In this document: positions 41,401 to 56,400 of the stretch, in pieces
Layout of the letters: every line of letters starts with the position of its first letter
How positions within the stretch are numbered: the first letter of the stretch is position 1
Assembly: GCA_963971285.1 (NCBI GenBank)
Contig: OZ020252.1
Span: 16,281,662 to 16,345,661 of the forward strand
DNA: 64,000 bases
Direction: 5' to 3'
Source: Astropecten irregularis
Lineage: Eukaryota; Echinodermata; Asteroidea; Paxillosida; Astropectinidae
Program-made: the position numbers and the translations under genes
The notes under the pieces: generated by a model
Seen by the model: the letters and a program-made list of their open reading frames with translations, nothing else
Databases searched by the model: none
What the model was told of the DNA's origin: nothing

Positions 41401-44400
41401 TTCTCAAAAAGTGGGCACCGTACGGGACTGAAAATTTCACAGATGACCTTTACTGTATCTTCCTTGATATTTTTGTCCATGAATCTGCATTTCTTTGACA
41501 AAAACTGCAGTATGATATTACCTTTAATGCATTTCAGTACAATGATACGCGTGCAGCCAATTCTCAGCGGGCATTGAAATTAGTGACTAATAGAGCGTGT
41601 CGCCATGGAAACCTAATACAAGCTGAAAACCAATAAATAACAGGATTTAGGCATCACTTTAAGGATTATGGCTTTTATGAGGAAGGGGGGGGGGTGGGAG
41701 GTTGCATAAGATTCACGAAGGATAACTCGTGGGTGAGATGGTTAAGGCCTTGGGTCGAGTCGACGGAGGAAGGAAGAGTGATGTCGAGCGATAAAAGCCT
41801 GCACAAATTGATGAAAGGTTGCAAAATATAAGACCATATGAAACCGCGAGATGGCAATAACCAGGCCACTAAAAAATAAAGTTGTGTTCCCCCCAAAACA
41901 TGAACGTGCCAATTATATTCACAAAGAATAGAGCAAGTAATTTTTTTATTCTTATCAAGATCAATGAAAAACAAATGTTCATGACTTTTATGGCTTCAAA
42001 TTAAGACTATTTTGTCGTGCCATTTTCCCCTATTTTGTCTGGTGTGTATTTTTGTTATGCCTCTGCCGGGGCCAATTTCATGGCCATGCTTAGCACAAAA
42101 ACTTAATTAGCTAACCATGAAATTTCTGTCTTAATAAAAACAGGATTAACTACCGAATTTCCATGTGTTGTGTATCACTTGTGATTGTTCTTCGGGTGCT
42201 GTTCACTGACCATGAATATCAAATTCTTAATGGTGGTTTGTTTTATTTTTTAACATTTTTGTGCTAAGCAATTTTTTGTGCTTAGCAGCTCTATGAAATT
42301 GGCCCCAGCAAGGTCAGAAAGAATTAAGTTATGCTTTGAATAGAATTAAACTTCAAGGGTTTGAAAGGATAGTGATGGATTCGGCGAGTGGACAGGAAAC
42401 ATTACTCGACGAAAGACATGCAAGGTACAAACAAATTGAGAGAAAGTGTCAATTAAAGGTGATCTTGATCTAATGGTGAAGGCCAAAATTTGAGCACCAT
42501 TGCACAGCATTTGCTCTTTGGGCCATTTTAAATGAATTTTACAAAAATGAAGCAAAAGAATTTTGAGGGCAGAGCGCACAGTCAAAGGGAAATTGGTTGG
42601 ATAAGATGGTTGATATGAGCACGAGGAGCACAGTCTCTCAATAAACTAGTAAAAGATGTCTCACAAGCTTAAGTGAGTTTATTAGAGCATGAAATAGAAG
42701 GTTACCATTGAGTCAAACCATAATAACCTAGGCATGAGGGTTGTCAGACAGATATGATATAAAATATCGATATAATTGATATAAAATAAGACATGATATG
42801 AATTATCGATAATCAATATGACATGACACACGTAACAAAATATTGATATATCTGATAAAAAATAGACATGATATAAAATATTAAAATAAACATCATATGA
42901 AATATCAATATAAGACGCAAACAAATTAACTGATATAAAAAGACACAATTTATTAAACATTGAAATAAGACTCGATTTAATTAATATGAAAAAGATATGA
43001 CATAAAAATCGATATAATTGATATAAAATAAGATACTCTATCAAATATTGATATAATCGATATGAAATAAGACACAATATAAAATATCGATATCATCAAC
43101 ATTTAAATACGCGATATAAAATATCAATATAATCGATATGAAATAGCCATGATACAAGATAATGATATAATAGATACCAAATTGGGCATCAATGTAATTA
43201 TTTTTGTCTGATGCCCTCCTCTCATTGTATCTCTCCTTGCTGTCTTCCTGTGATGTCCGTATTACGGCTTTCCCTTACTCTTGTCCAAGGCATGACCAGC
43301 CTTTTAGTCTCCATTGTTCTCTCTCAAGCATCCACAACCTTTTGTTCTCTTCCCATTGTTTCCATTTCCCTGTACCTTTCTACCTTTCTTTGTTGCCTTG
43401 CCGGGATTTCTTGAATTCTCCAACATATTGTCCTTGTGATTCGTTTTGTGTTATCCGATCATTCATTTGTTATTTAACTACAAATTTCTTTAATGGTGGT
43501 TCTGTGTCTTTACGTTTAATAATATAATATGCGTTGTCCTGTTTTACGCGAATGTATACATATCCAAACAAATGTTCACAGATTTACATATAAATTTCAT
43601 GGTATGAAGATGGTGCTGGTAGAAAAATACTGTTGAAATATTTCTGCCTGAAATGCTGTACTTATCTAGAAATTAGTAAAACAAAGACCGAAAGCATGTT
43701 TGATCTTGTGTAAGATCAAAACCATTCTTTGAAAGAAAAATTGATTTGGGTTTTTTGCTTTTTTCTTATGACTCAGATGTGCAATTGAGCTCAATTTTTC
43801 ACAGGATTATTATTTCATGCACATACTGGATCAGACAAAGTGTGAGTGCTGTTCTGTGACCATCACCAATCATGTTTTATACCTTTAAGTCCTGCATTGT
43901 GTTAAGTATCTTGTTCAAAGAATTGTCAACGCTGTTCTGCTGTAGAAGAGTTACTATAGAAATGTATAGGTTATGCGCATTTCCGACTATCATGTTTCAG
44001 TGTGTTTCCGATCCAGTGTATACCACTAAGCATCTGAGAGATATTCTACAGTGATGAATATGGAGGGCCTCAAAATCTTCAATTTATATGCAGTTTTTTC
44101 CAGCTCATTCCACTTGGTAAGCAGCTTTCAACAGCATAATATTTGCAATGGATGTTAATGGGAATCCTAAACATCAAGCTGTTCTTCCAAACAGCCTCAA
44201 CAACTTAACTTAAAGGTCATGTACTATAATACTTTGGTGGGGCATCTGGAAAAAAAGGCCTTTTTATCTAAAAGCCTAATTGATAGAAAGATGACAATAC
44301 TAGTAATCACCATGTTAAACCATTACTTCGAAAATATTCCCGTCGATTAGAAATCAATACAAACGTTGACACCTTATGAGAAGTGCGACGAAAGTGCGAA

Positions 44401-47400
44401 AGTACGAACAATTCTTACATGGTGTTTTCGCAAGCCGATCCACATAGAAATCAATAGAAATCAGACAACAAAATTGAATCAACAGCCATAGGAACATAAG
44501 TGTCAGTCTTTTTCTTCAGGCAGCCTTTTCAAGTGAATGAAAATTGAACAAAGAAATATTGACAGGGGTGGGATTCGAACCTGCAACCCCCATAATACAG
44601 TATACCTTGCCGTTTCACCAACTGAGCCCTATGTTGGTGGTATCCCAAATCGTCAATCATCTTTGACATTTTTCTAATATTTTCAAACTGGTGAGTAGTT
44701 AATAAAGAATGTGTGGAAATATTTACCTCCAGTCTTTGGCGGCATGGTAACCGGGCTTTCCTCCACTTGGGGCGGCACTGTCAAAGCAAAATTGTAGGAG
44801 ATTTAGAAATGAATAGAAGGATACATCTTAATACTAAAAAAGAGGTAAGAAAAAAGTGTAAGTAGCTTTTTATTTAGTGTTTGATGGCTCACAAAGTTGG
44901 CTGAAACGTAGAGACGTTTAGGCTGCAGATTGCTAGCCTTGACAAAGGCCTGATAAAGGCTAGCAGCCAGCAGCCAAAACTTCGCTACCTTTCAGACCAT
45001 TAATCCCATAAATCTCTAAACGGAAATAATAAAAACAAAATGTCTTTGGCAATGGTTAAGGTTTCTACTTACTGACTTTTGGTGGCATCGTCACAACCTC
45101 TTCAGGAATCGGTTTCTTCATCATCGGTGTGGTTTCATTTGAGCTGTCACCTCCCTTGTTCATCATACCCCCTTTAGGGGGCATTGTGGCACTTTCTGGG
45201 GGTAACATCCCCTCTTTGGGCGGCATCATACCTTCTTTGGGTGGCATCATCCCCTCTTTGGGTGGCATCATCCCCTCTTTCGGCGGCATCATACCCTCTT
45301 TGGGCGGCATCATCCCCTCTTTGGGTGGCATCATACCTCCTTTGGGCGACATTAAAATTCATTTTCAGAATCAGTGTACAATTAAAATTGAACCTTTACT
45401 GAGTCCATACGAAATTTGTTTCCTGTTTTTACAATAATACAATGAGGATCAAAGGTTCAAAGGTTAGCAGTGACATGATATTGGGCCATGGCTTGGATGG
45501 GTCCACCAAGGAGGGTAGCGAAGAAGGAGAGGAATCTCCTTGTGGAGCTATTTACAGATATTGCGAGGATCGGAAAGGACCTTACCTCCAGTCGAGCCGT
45601 CAAAACCCCCTCTCCCATCATCATCCTCGCAGACAACCTGTCCATTGTCGTCGTACTGTGTGGTGTCCGTCCTGACTAGGTACAGCTTGGCCAGGGGTGG
45701 AATGGGCCTCCCAGTAGGGTCGAAGAAGGCACCCAGAGGGTTGGACGGGAAGGAGCTAGTGATGGGATGGATAGGCTCTTTGGGGTTGGTCGGCGCATTA
45801 TCCGACTACAGACGAAAAGAACAAACAAAGTCAGAGTCCTGAGACAAAAGCTACCAAAATAAAGTACCGTATTCATTAAAAACACTCAATCTAAGAACTC
45901 CGTCAGAAAAATCTGGACAAAATTCTTCCAACACTGCCATTTCATAATCTGAGAACAATAGTACGCTGCAGTAATAAGTTACCGGAACTCTGACAATGTC
46001 AATCCAAAACACACAGAATGTCAGTCACAAGTCATTGCATCTTGATCAAGACACACGTCACAAAGATTGGTGACTCGAGGCGGACTTGAGTCCAAGTCAC
46101 CGACTCAAGTCAACAACTCTGTGTGAAATGCCCTCCAGACTGATATCTTCCTGGCTCTATGTGTGAACATAGTACATACACATTAATGATATGTAATTTG
46201 AGGCGGCCTACTAGATTATGGTAACTCATGAGATGATATGGGCAACAGCTGAATGCATACATTCATGAATGCCTCATTACACAACTCCCATCATTACAAA
46301 CATGCCCAGACTGTAAGACGGCGTACATATGGGATGAGTTAAAGTAGGACAAGCATGAATGTACATGTACATGATTAAAAGTAGAAATTCCGTGATTACT
46401 CATGTTGTTTTTCAAGCACTTTTCAGATTCTTTTGGCTGTAATTATTTTGTTGTACAAGTTTAGTCTGTATTATCTTCATATCAAATTACCTAAGCCTAC
46501 CAAAGAATGAAAATGTTTTCTACAGTTTTCGATGATGACATGAGCTGAAAATTTGACAGGTTTGTTTTTATTTCATGACAAATCAAATTATGAACAGTCT
46601 GCAGCTGTTAATATCACCTTTACCAATCCTGTATTATGCCTAAGAATTACGGACCTAACAGTTACTAAAATTGAAAAACAAAGTACGTTCTTTAGGGGCT
46701 TGTTTTGGACTTTTGGAATAAAATTTTTCTTATTATGTAATTATACATCATTCCTAAAAATGTTCCGAATAAAGAATGAAATATGGAATGAAAAATGGCT
46801 CCCGTTGGTTTAATTTAACATCTCTGAACTATGTTATCTCTGACATCATCATGATGCCATCAAACGGGTCTCAATTCAAGTAATAAACTGCTCCAAACTG
46901 CTCATCAACCAAAATAATGACCTGTTTACAGGAGGACCTTACATTCCTATCCTACCAGGATCTTTCTCAAAGTCTAAGAAGATCCTGCTATTAGCAAAAG
47001 ATCGAAACATCAGGTCCTCCTAACTCTAAGCAATATTCCAATTCCACAGTTCAAATATTAAGACCTGCTTGTCCTCAATACAAAAAAAAGATAATTCCTG
47101 CATAATGTAACACAAACAAACACCTAGAGCGTTCTGAATGGAGCGTCAAAACAGTTGACATTTACGGCTATTACCCTCGAGGGGCCCTCGCCAAAGGTGA
47201 ACAGTGAGAGAAAGCTTCCCATGTCCCCGGAGAGTACGCAAATAGCCGGTAAATTATAGCCTGGTTGACCGGCGGTCTACCTTTATCCCAATCCCCCTTC
47301 GAGACACGGTCCCTTGGAGGCACCGATATCCCCCACTGGAGAGAACCTATCATGGGTCCAGTTTCTTCCTCCAAGGAAAGCGCCGTAATCGAATATACAG

Positions 47401-50400
47401 TTGATTAAACTTCAGACCGTATTTAAAGGTACAGTACAGGATCAGTAACATACCGAAACAGAAATGTTGACAGATTTACCTATGACTTTCAGGGTATGAA
47501 GATGGTGCTGGTAGAAACACACCATTAAAATATTTCAAAAAATGAAATTTCAAAGACACAATGTCCATATTTTATCAGAATATAACTTTAGAATGCTCTC
47601 AATATGTCAATTTCATGTCTATTGGTTTGGAGGATGTTTAGAAAAAGATAAGCAAAGTTTTGTGCATGACGCTATGGGGAATGTACATGTACCCATCCTC
47701 GGTTATTATCAAACACCATGTACCTACCCTGAAGGTCACACCGCTGTCCGTCCCCGCATCCCAGGGGAGCAAGTCAATCTCCTTGAACGTCTTCCAATCA
47801 CAGTCCTGGGTGCATAGGTTGACCCTGGACACGCCCACGCACCAGTCTGGACTCGGACCAATCATGGACAGCATGGAGACCAGATTGTGGGTGCGGTTCA
47901 CGCTGAAGATGGCCGACATGTTGCCGCGGGCCGGCCACAGTCCCCGGCTCCGGATGACCGTTTTGATGTTTCTCGTCTGCAACAAAAGAAAACGTCATTG
48001 TCAGGTTGTCCTCTCAGAGTGAGTAAGCCTTTTCTCTGAGTTTTTGTTCCCAAACCAGGGGCATGTCTTGGTGACCTGAACTGTGAACATGTTTCTGGCA
48101 ACTTCGGTTCTGCTTTAATGAGGTCATTGGTTCAACCAAACGAGAACCAAGGGAAGGGAAGGGGTTGGTTTACGGTCGGTCCAACATAACAGAAAGGTAA
48201 TTAGCTACCTCAAAAAAATGAGAGACTTTATAGGCCGTTTCGAAACGGAGGCTCAAGCTCCATTTTGTGAATCTTTTATAAAAACACGGGTATCAAAATA
48301 GAGGCTTTTGGCTGCAGTTCTGAAGTAGATTATCTGGGGCCGATTTCATAAAACTTAAGACGCGTCGCAGAGTTAAGACGCATCCTTTCTCTATGGACTC
48401 ACCGCATAGATGCGACGCGTCGTACCTAGAACTCGATTTGCGACGCGTCGCAGAGCTTTATGAAATCGGCCCCGGGTTTGGAAAGAAAAAACAGAGCTTC
48501 AGCTTCGAAAAAGCCCAAAGGCTGACTCTGATGACATCAAAGTTGTCTCATGAATATGCAAAATTAAATTTGCATAAAACTAAAACTTTTGTATACATGC
48601 ACTCATAAACAACTATTAAAATGAGAAAAATCACTGACATCATAGAATTGCTGTTACTATGCAGTTTTCCGTAAAAGTAAAACATTAATTTGTGGAGCAG
48701 TGAAACAATTTTTTTTACCTGTGCTAACATCTCTCTCTCCAGAGTCGTTGACGATCCCCACTCGGCGACTCTCTGCACGCCCAGGGAGGCATAACCCCCA
48801 TATTTCCAAATGGTATAGTCCTTGGTGTGAGATGCACCAATGAGATCAGACCAATGATCACCGTGACCTTCAATGGAGGGGAGGAAGATTCGATATACAT
48901 GTACATTAAATCCATGAAATGACTTAGCACACATCTTGCATGACATGAATGGTTAATCAGTGATTTATTTGGAAGGGAAAAAATATCACACAGTTAGGGA
49001 CATATGACAATTTTTCATTATCACTGTCTTGATTGAAAAAATACTGAGAATATTAAGATAATTGACTTGTGGATCGGTTTGCGGTAACACTTGATGTGAT
49101 ATTTGGTTTGTACTTCACACTTCTTATTTCGTTGCCCCTAGACATGCTAGATCAAAACTGTTTTGGGGTAATTGGTTTTACTCTTTTCTGGATAAATACA
49201 GCATTTGAGGCAGAAACAATTTAACGGTATGTTTCTACCAGCACCATCTTTATACCCTGTAAATTATAGGTAAATCTGTTAAAGATTCCTGTTTTGGTAT
49301 GCTACCCAAGTATGAGAGTACATTTAAAGCAAGGACTCTTTTTGTTCTCAGCCACGATCAGAAAATGCTGACCCGTACCCATGAAAGCTCTCAGGTTTTA
49401 AAGATCCTGCTAGGATCAAAACATCAACCCTCCTAACTCCAAGCATGTTTTATATTTCAGGTCATTATTTTGGTTGATGAGCAGCACTTTGCAGTAGTAG
49501 TACATTACTTGCATTAAAATATATATTAACAAGGTGACAATTTCACACTTCTGGGTAGTACAACCATGAAATTGAGCCCCAATTGAGTCCACGTTCCAAT
49601 TCAAGTCCAGCATTTTGCCGACCCAGTTCATTTATTGTTGGGTATTCAGCCTCTAACGGAAGGTCATGCAGTCAATGGTGCAGTCAAGCGCGCATGATTT
49701 GGGTTGACAGGAATGTATGAAAGCTAATTAGGGGGGCAGTCGTTATGACAAAGTGATTTCCCAGGCCGCAATCATAACTAGAGATCGTGGACGTCGCTGC
49801 CCCTGACAACAAACTGTGATAATAATAATAATAATAATAATAATATGATTAACAGGGATGAGATTGACCAATGATAAAAATGTCTGAAAACAGCTGACAG
49901 GGAGCATAACAAGTCTAAAATGTGAAAATCTCCTTTACTTTTGTACACAACCTTTGAGAAAAAAAAATCTGAAATCAGATTTTAATCTGAGAAATCTCAT
50001 CCCTGTATGAAGTATGTGGATCGGAAACACTATGTAAGAATCGTTCATACTTTAGCACTTCTTATTTCGTCGCACTTCTCGTTAGGTCTCAACGTTTCGA
50101 CTATAGCCTGCTCCAGTCATCATCAGGAGTCTCCTGATGTAGTGGCCATAATCACAAAAATAGGCCGTAACGGATTCCATGAAATTGGGCTCAACGGAAT
50201 GTTAATGTGTCATTTGTTTGTTTTGAAACACATGGTCAACTTCGTTTTGACTCACCCAGTACAGTGTGTGTGCCTGCTCAAAAGAACTCCCTCAGTAGGG
50301 ATGGCAATTTGGGCCTGGGTATATCAATCTACACAAAGAGGATCGGGCTTACCTCCGGGAAAGTCACGGGGGTGCGTTTCATGCGACCACAGTCCCTCCA

Positions 50401-53400
50401 TAGTGACTGTGTATTTGGCAGTGTGGCAAGCGCAGCACTCCGAATTAGAATCATCCTCATCGCTGCCAATGCTCGGTGCTTGGGATGCAGAAATATCTAA
50501 ATGACAAAAACAAAGCCCAAATAATTGAGATCCAAAACAAAACTAGATGAATCCCATCTTGTACTCAGAACAAACAGCTTTCCTGGTGTTTGTACATTTG
50601 TGAAGACTTTCTGTTTTCCAGCATTTGACAATTTATGTAATGGAGTATGACAGGGGTAGCAGATGACTTGGGCGTGGGGAGAAATCAATTGGGATAAGGA
50701 GGGTAGGGGCCTGTTTGTTTCGCTGCGGCTCTTGATCGAGATCTGGTGATCTCACAAATCCAAGTCACAGATAGGATACGCTATAATACGATCCAGCGCA
50801 GCTTTCGCGCACCGGATCATTGATCACGTTCCTGGAATAACAAACCAACAAAAGTATTGTATGAAGGAATAACGTGTGGACACATTTATTTATACATGTA
50901 CAATCATTCATAATAACCTTTATGGCAACGTGAGTTAAGGTACAGAAGTCTATTAGGTCAAATACCAGCAAGGCTGGTCATACCTTACCTTCTTCGCAGA
51001 GCCACAATGTCAGTCCTTGCTCGTCTTTGTACCATATCTGCTTCTTCTGTACGGCCGCTGCCCTAAAATAAAAAACAAAATGATCCAAAACTCAAAAATA
51101 AACTAGAAAACTGAGTTTGAGAAACAAATCTTGAGCTTTAATCACGGGGAGAATAGACGAGGCAGACTAAAATGATAGACAAAAAGGGAGGCAGGGCAAT
51201 ATGTAACTAGAACTTCGAAGCTGTCATGGCTCACTGCAGCCTTACATGCAGTTACAAACATGATAGCAAACACCCATCCATCACACACACACCCATCCAA
51301 AAAAAAAATCAACATTTTGAAACAATAGAAAAAAATTCAACATTTTTCATTTACAATAATAACAACATTATTTTAAATAACACACCCATCTAAAAAAAAA
51401 TCAAAAAAAAAATCAACATTTTGAAACAATAGAAAAAACTTCAACATTTTGAAACAATAGAAAAAACTTCAACATTTTTCATTTACAATAATAACAACAT
51501 AATTTTGGACTACGCACCCATCAAACAAAAAAAATGGCGGTTGAAGCACATACAAAAAACTTTAACACTTCACGCGGACGGCCGGACCCACTGATGGCTG
51601 GACAGACGGATCGAGCGGTTCTACTACATAGGCTTCGCTTTGCTTCACAGCTCGCCAAAAATGAAAATACACTATTTGCCCTCATAAACTGCAAAAAAAC
51701 ATGGCATGGACCTGTGTAAAGCACTTTACCCAAGTTGAAACTAACCCAACTCATGGTGTACCAACTCATGGTGGGTTGAGTGCAATTGACCAATTGTTGA
51801 CGTGTGTTGAGAGTGGTGGTTTGGCTTGAACATTTTAAAGCACATTGTGTTCAGAAGAGTGGATGCACAACATAAATGACCAGTGTAAATTTTGAAATGT
51901 ATACCGGTACATGTATATACATGTAAGGTAGTACTTTTTTGTGAAAAGGGCAAATATATGACATAATACTGAAAGCTGAAACATTCTTGGCCACTTTGAC
52001 AAGAAAACTGCCTGAAATTTGCCAAAAGTCCGACAGTCTAGTGCCTTAGAGCTAAATCTGCCAAAATGCAAAATAACATGAGCCTTAGGATTCCACTGTT
52101 AGACCAACACCCTCTATGACCATTTAGAGGCCTTTCCACATAACAATTCCTTTTACCAAGTATAAACTCTTCCAAATCACGTCTGACTTTCAGACTTCAG
52201 AGGGAGGGAAGATGTGGAAGGATTGATGAGGGAGAGAGATGGATAAAGTAGAGGGGTAAGAGACCGATGGAGAATACGGGTAGGGAGATGCTGTTTTTAC
52301 CTGAAGTTGACACAGCCAGTGCCAGCTGCCGGAGCAATCCATCTGAACGTGACCGATGTCTTTGATGCTTTGGATGCCTGCATGAGGATGTGAGGACAAT
52401 TCGGAGCAAACTGGGACAACCTGCCATCCAGAATCTGCGATAATAAATAAATAAATAAAAAAATAAATAAATAAATAGAGCATTTATAATGAGCTTGGTA
52501 TCTGGAAAATACTAATCAAAGGCCCAGACTATCATCCTTGGTCATTGGGCTACATTCTGTTTCATTGAATAGGAATTCATGTACATGTATAGCAAAAAAT
52601 CAACAATATGAATGACACATTTTGAAGACTTTTACTGATTTTGCTACCTGACAAGCCTTCGAAACATGTGGGAATGGGAAGTTTGACCTCAAATGAATTA
52701 CGTAATGCATTTCCAATCCTTCTAGCCGCCCTGCTGTGACTAGTCCTGGAGTTACCGATATCGTATGAACATAAGGTGATTTTGGAGCTTGTGGTTGGGG
52801 TACTCAAACCCCTGATGTGGGCATCAATTAACCGCAACACAGTCCCGAAGCCAGCCCGCCTCATCTGAACAGACACTTATTGGTCTGGACGGCTGGTAAC
52901 AAGGCTAGACAAGTGACAGTCATGACAAATTGAGCATGTGGCACCAAATTAGCAGCTCATTATATGCGCTGTGTTTGTGTGTGATCAGTCTGTTCGCCTA
53001 TCATTCATGTGCCGTAATTGGCAATCTATCATTTGTGTTTCAACATGGAGGTAGAAATTACAGACCAGACGACATCCCTCATGTCGCATCTTTCTATTAA
53101 CTCTAAGCAGTATGGGGAGAGCTTGATGGTTGTTAACCCTAACCCTCCTGCATACCATAGTTTACCACACATGGTTTTTCCTGAGGTATTAAAGTGTGGT
53201 ATCCTGATTAACCACAACATACCACAATGTGGTTTGTGTGGTAATGTGTGGTTTATGACCTAGTCCCCCTGTGGAGACTGTGGTACTTTGTGGTAAATAG
53301 CTCTTGTCTAGTAAGGTATTAAGTGAGGAGGGTTAGGGTTAGAGTTTTGTTTGTAATCCAGCACAGGTGCTTCTAGTTTGTTGTTGGATGGTTCATTAGC

Positions 53401-56400
53401 TTGTTCATTCATTTCTCCATTTAATCATATAACCACAAGGGAAACTGACTGAATTTCAAGTCATTAAAAAGTGAACAAAGAAAACTTGACAGCAGCGGGA
53501 TTCGAACCGGCGACCTCCTGAATACCATTCTGGTGCTCTTGTCAACTGAGCTACCCAACCCTACATTGGTGGTGTCCCAAATAGTCAATTATCTTTGTTT
53601 GTTTGGCAGTCAGAAGCCATGAAACCACGTACATACCGCTTTCAATGAAAACAAAACTTATAGAGAAAAACAAAAATAACAGGCAACTATGAACTGTAAA
53701 TTGAACAAGACACACACTTTTGAAATGGAGCCCCCGTCCGTCAACTAAATGACACACATATGGTTGTTATACGAAGGATGTTATTTCTTTCGTGCCGTGA
53801 ACTTTTTTTCAGTCGACAAACCCAGATCCCACACTGGAACATTGATTTATCACAGCGAGTAATTGGAGCCCGGCCGCAAGGAATGGATCATCAGAGAAAA
53901 TGGAATTGTCAGCACATTAAGTCAGATCCCTACGTCTGTTGTGTCACAGAGGACAGTGACGTTCAATGTGCCGCTTCATTAAAGAAAGCAATCGGAATAT
54001 GTATGACGCAGAGAGAATTCGCGGTCTGTCTACACGTTTGAATTGGCCAGTTTACAACGCCGCAATACATGTATTTCAAGTAGAGTTCCTTCCTTTAGAT
54101 AAAAAAAACCAAAACACGTGGGCGAATGGTGTAACTTTTGGTACGCTCGTGTCGGACTTCAGTTAACATTAATCTCCAGTCACCTGCTCGGTGTTGATGT
54201 CGACTATTAGCATTGCACATGTATGTATCACATCATCCTGATACGTGTATCAACTCAGTTTGGACAATTCCAACACTTTCAGAGCCGACTGAAATTTCCA
54301 ATTTAGAATCGCAAATTGCATTTTGTAATCGAACCCTAAATTTCCCGCAATCAAGCCACCCCAAGAATAGAATTGTTCAAAGAAGCCAGCATGCCTGGAC
54401 ACGAGCAATGTGCCAAGATCAATTTATCAGCAGTGATTAATTAAATAAATTTGTTTTTCTGTAAGGAAAGAAACTCACTATCAGGGAAATTGTGGTCAAC
54501 AACAACCCTGCAAGATTCCATTAAGAATTCAAAGGAAATCATCATTTTTCGGCTGTGTTTTTTTTTACAAATACAGTAGGATTGATATTCGAACCAAAAC
54601 AGAAAATGTTCACAGATTTACCTATAACTTTGGTATAAAGATGGACATGATAGAAACCCCCTGCTAAAATATTTCTGCCTGAAATGCTATATTTGTTTAG
54701 AAAAAAATTTAACAAATAATTTAGGTCTCATCGAAAGCGAAAACATTCTTCATGTTTTATAAGGGAAAAAAGAGAGTCCTTTTTGCGAATTGTTTTCGGG
54801 AATCAGATGTCTGATTGAGCTCAAATTTTGACAGGCTAATTAAGTGTGGATGGTGTTCTGTGACCAATGCTACCAATCATGTCAGGGCATACGTAGGTGA
54901 ACTGGGACATGTTTTGGTGGACGTGACCAAGTGTTTCTGACGTCAATCTTAATGAACAGAAACATAATTGGGGAGTTGCAAAATGTTTTAGCGGGGGACA
55001 TATAGCAGAAGGAATCAAACCTGCACAAATCAGTCGTCTGCTTACATTTCTGCCATTTTGGAACAACAATGACCGACCATAAACCAATCCCTTCCTTCAA
55101 TTCTCGTTTGGTTGAGCAATGACATAAGTGAAGAAGAACCGAAATCGCCAATCCACCAAACCAATAACCAATACATTCCTTGGTTGAGCTGGCAAAACGT
55201 GCCCTTGCTGATCAAATTCAAAGTTTGCTGGATTTGAAGAGCTGAAAATCGCAAGGCATCGATCCCCGCACAGGCCAAGGCCAAGGCTTTTACCCTCAAG
55301 CCTGAAGGCCAAGGCCGCCAAATCAAGCCTCCAGGCAGCCTTAAGGTCACCCCCAGCATCTAGACACTCCTCAGTCTAGCCGTCCGCTCCACCTTGAGGG
55401 ATGTGCGATGGCGCGGGCCGCCCAGCTTATGACGCTTTTCCACAGTCTTCTGTTTGCCATCAGCCTGTGTCACTGTGTGACAGAGTTCATTTCCCTAGCT
55501 CTAAAGTCCGTCTTGATCGAGGCCCTTCATCCACCTCTTCATTGGTCTACCCCTATTTCTGTTTCCTTGTTTGCAACCGTATAGCAACATTGCAAGCTTG
55601 TCGTGTTTCTTGAATCCTATTAATAATTTATGTCCAAAGTAGCGCATTCATTTACGGCTATCCTATTGTTTATTGTTAATTCCAAGCCTCTCTCTGATGT
55701 CAATGTTTCTTATTCTATCTAGTCTGGTCGCTCCTAGTATTTTCCGTAAACAATTTATCTCAAAAGTATTGAGCTTATTCTCAACAGTAATTTCAAAGTC
55801 CAAGTTTCTGCTCCATAAAATTAATACACTTTACACTGTTACTAATACCCCTACAAATCATCAGTGGGGCATTTACACGGTTTTGGGACATTTTGTAACG
55901 TAAATTACCACTTTTGTAAAATTTGTTGTTGCATATTTGCACGCATTTCAAGTTGAAAGTGGAATTACCCAGTAACCATGGAAACTTAACTCTTAGATTG
56001 CGCGCAACAGGACTAAAACATTACCTAGATGCAATTTCATTTTTATTCAACGAAGAAATATCATGCAAGATGTCAGAGACACACAATACACAGCACACAA
56101 TTCATCAAAGTCATGCCGTTTACAATGCCAAGCACTGAAGGATTAAAAGGTTGTGTTTTTTTAATATTGATGTACAGACAGCTATTGATATTGGCTAGTC
56201 CATGCATGGAGATTAAATCCCATTAGCATTATTAATCCATGGCTGACTGCCAAAAATCAATATGAAACAACCTGGCTTACTGTATGGGCATTCAATCGCA
56301 GGCTTTCCTATAACACGTGGTTGCAGGTGTACATATTATATTGACAGTAAAATGAAATGGACTGAGCATATTCAGCATGTTGAAAAAGCTGTTTTTAAGA

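Noticed and set aside
42682..43077. 131-codon minus ORF rich in Ile/Tyr
   Set aside because: Product of the ATCGATATAA degenerate tandem repeat.
47160..47400. GC-rich block considered as a missed spondin exon
   Set aside because: The exons at 47728 and 45805 already join in frame, and no translation of this block resembles the family.
53490..53570. tRNA-like sequence with good A and B box appearance (also near 40.85, 44.58 and 27.2 kb)
   Set aside because: Flanks are shared among copies and the acceptor stem does not pair, so these are SINE heads and not tRNA genes.
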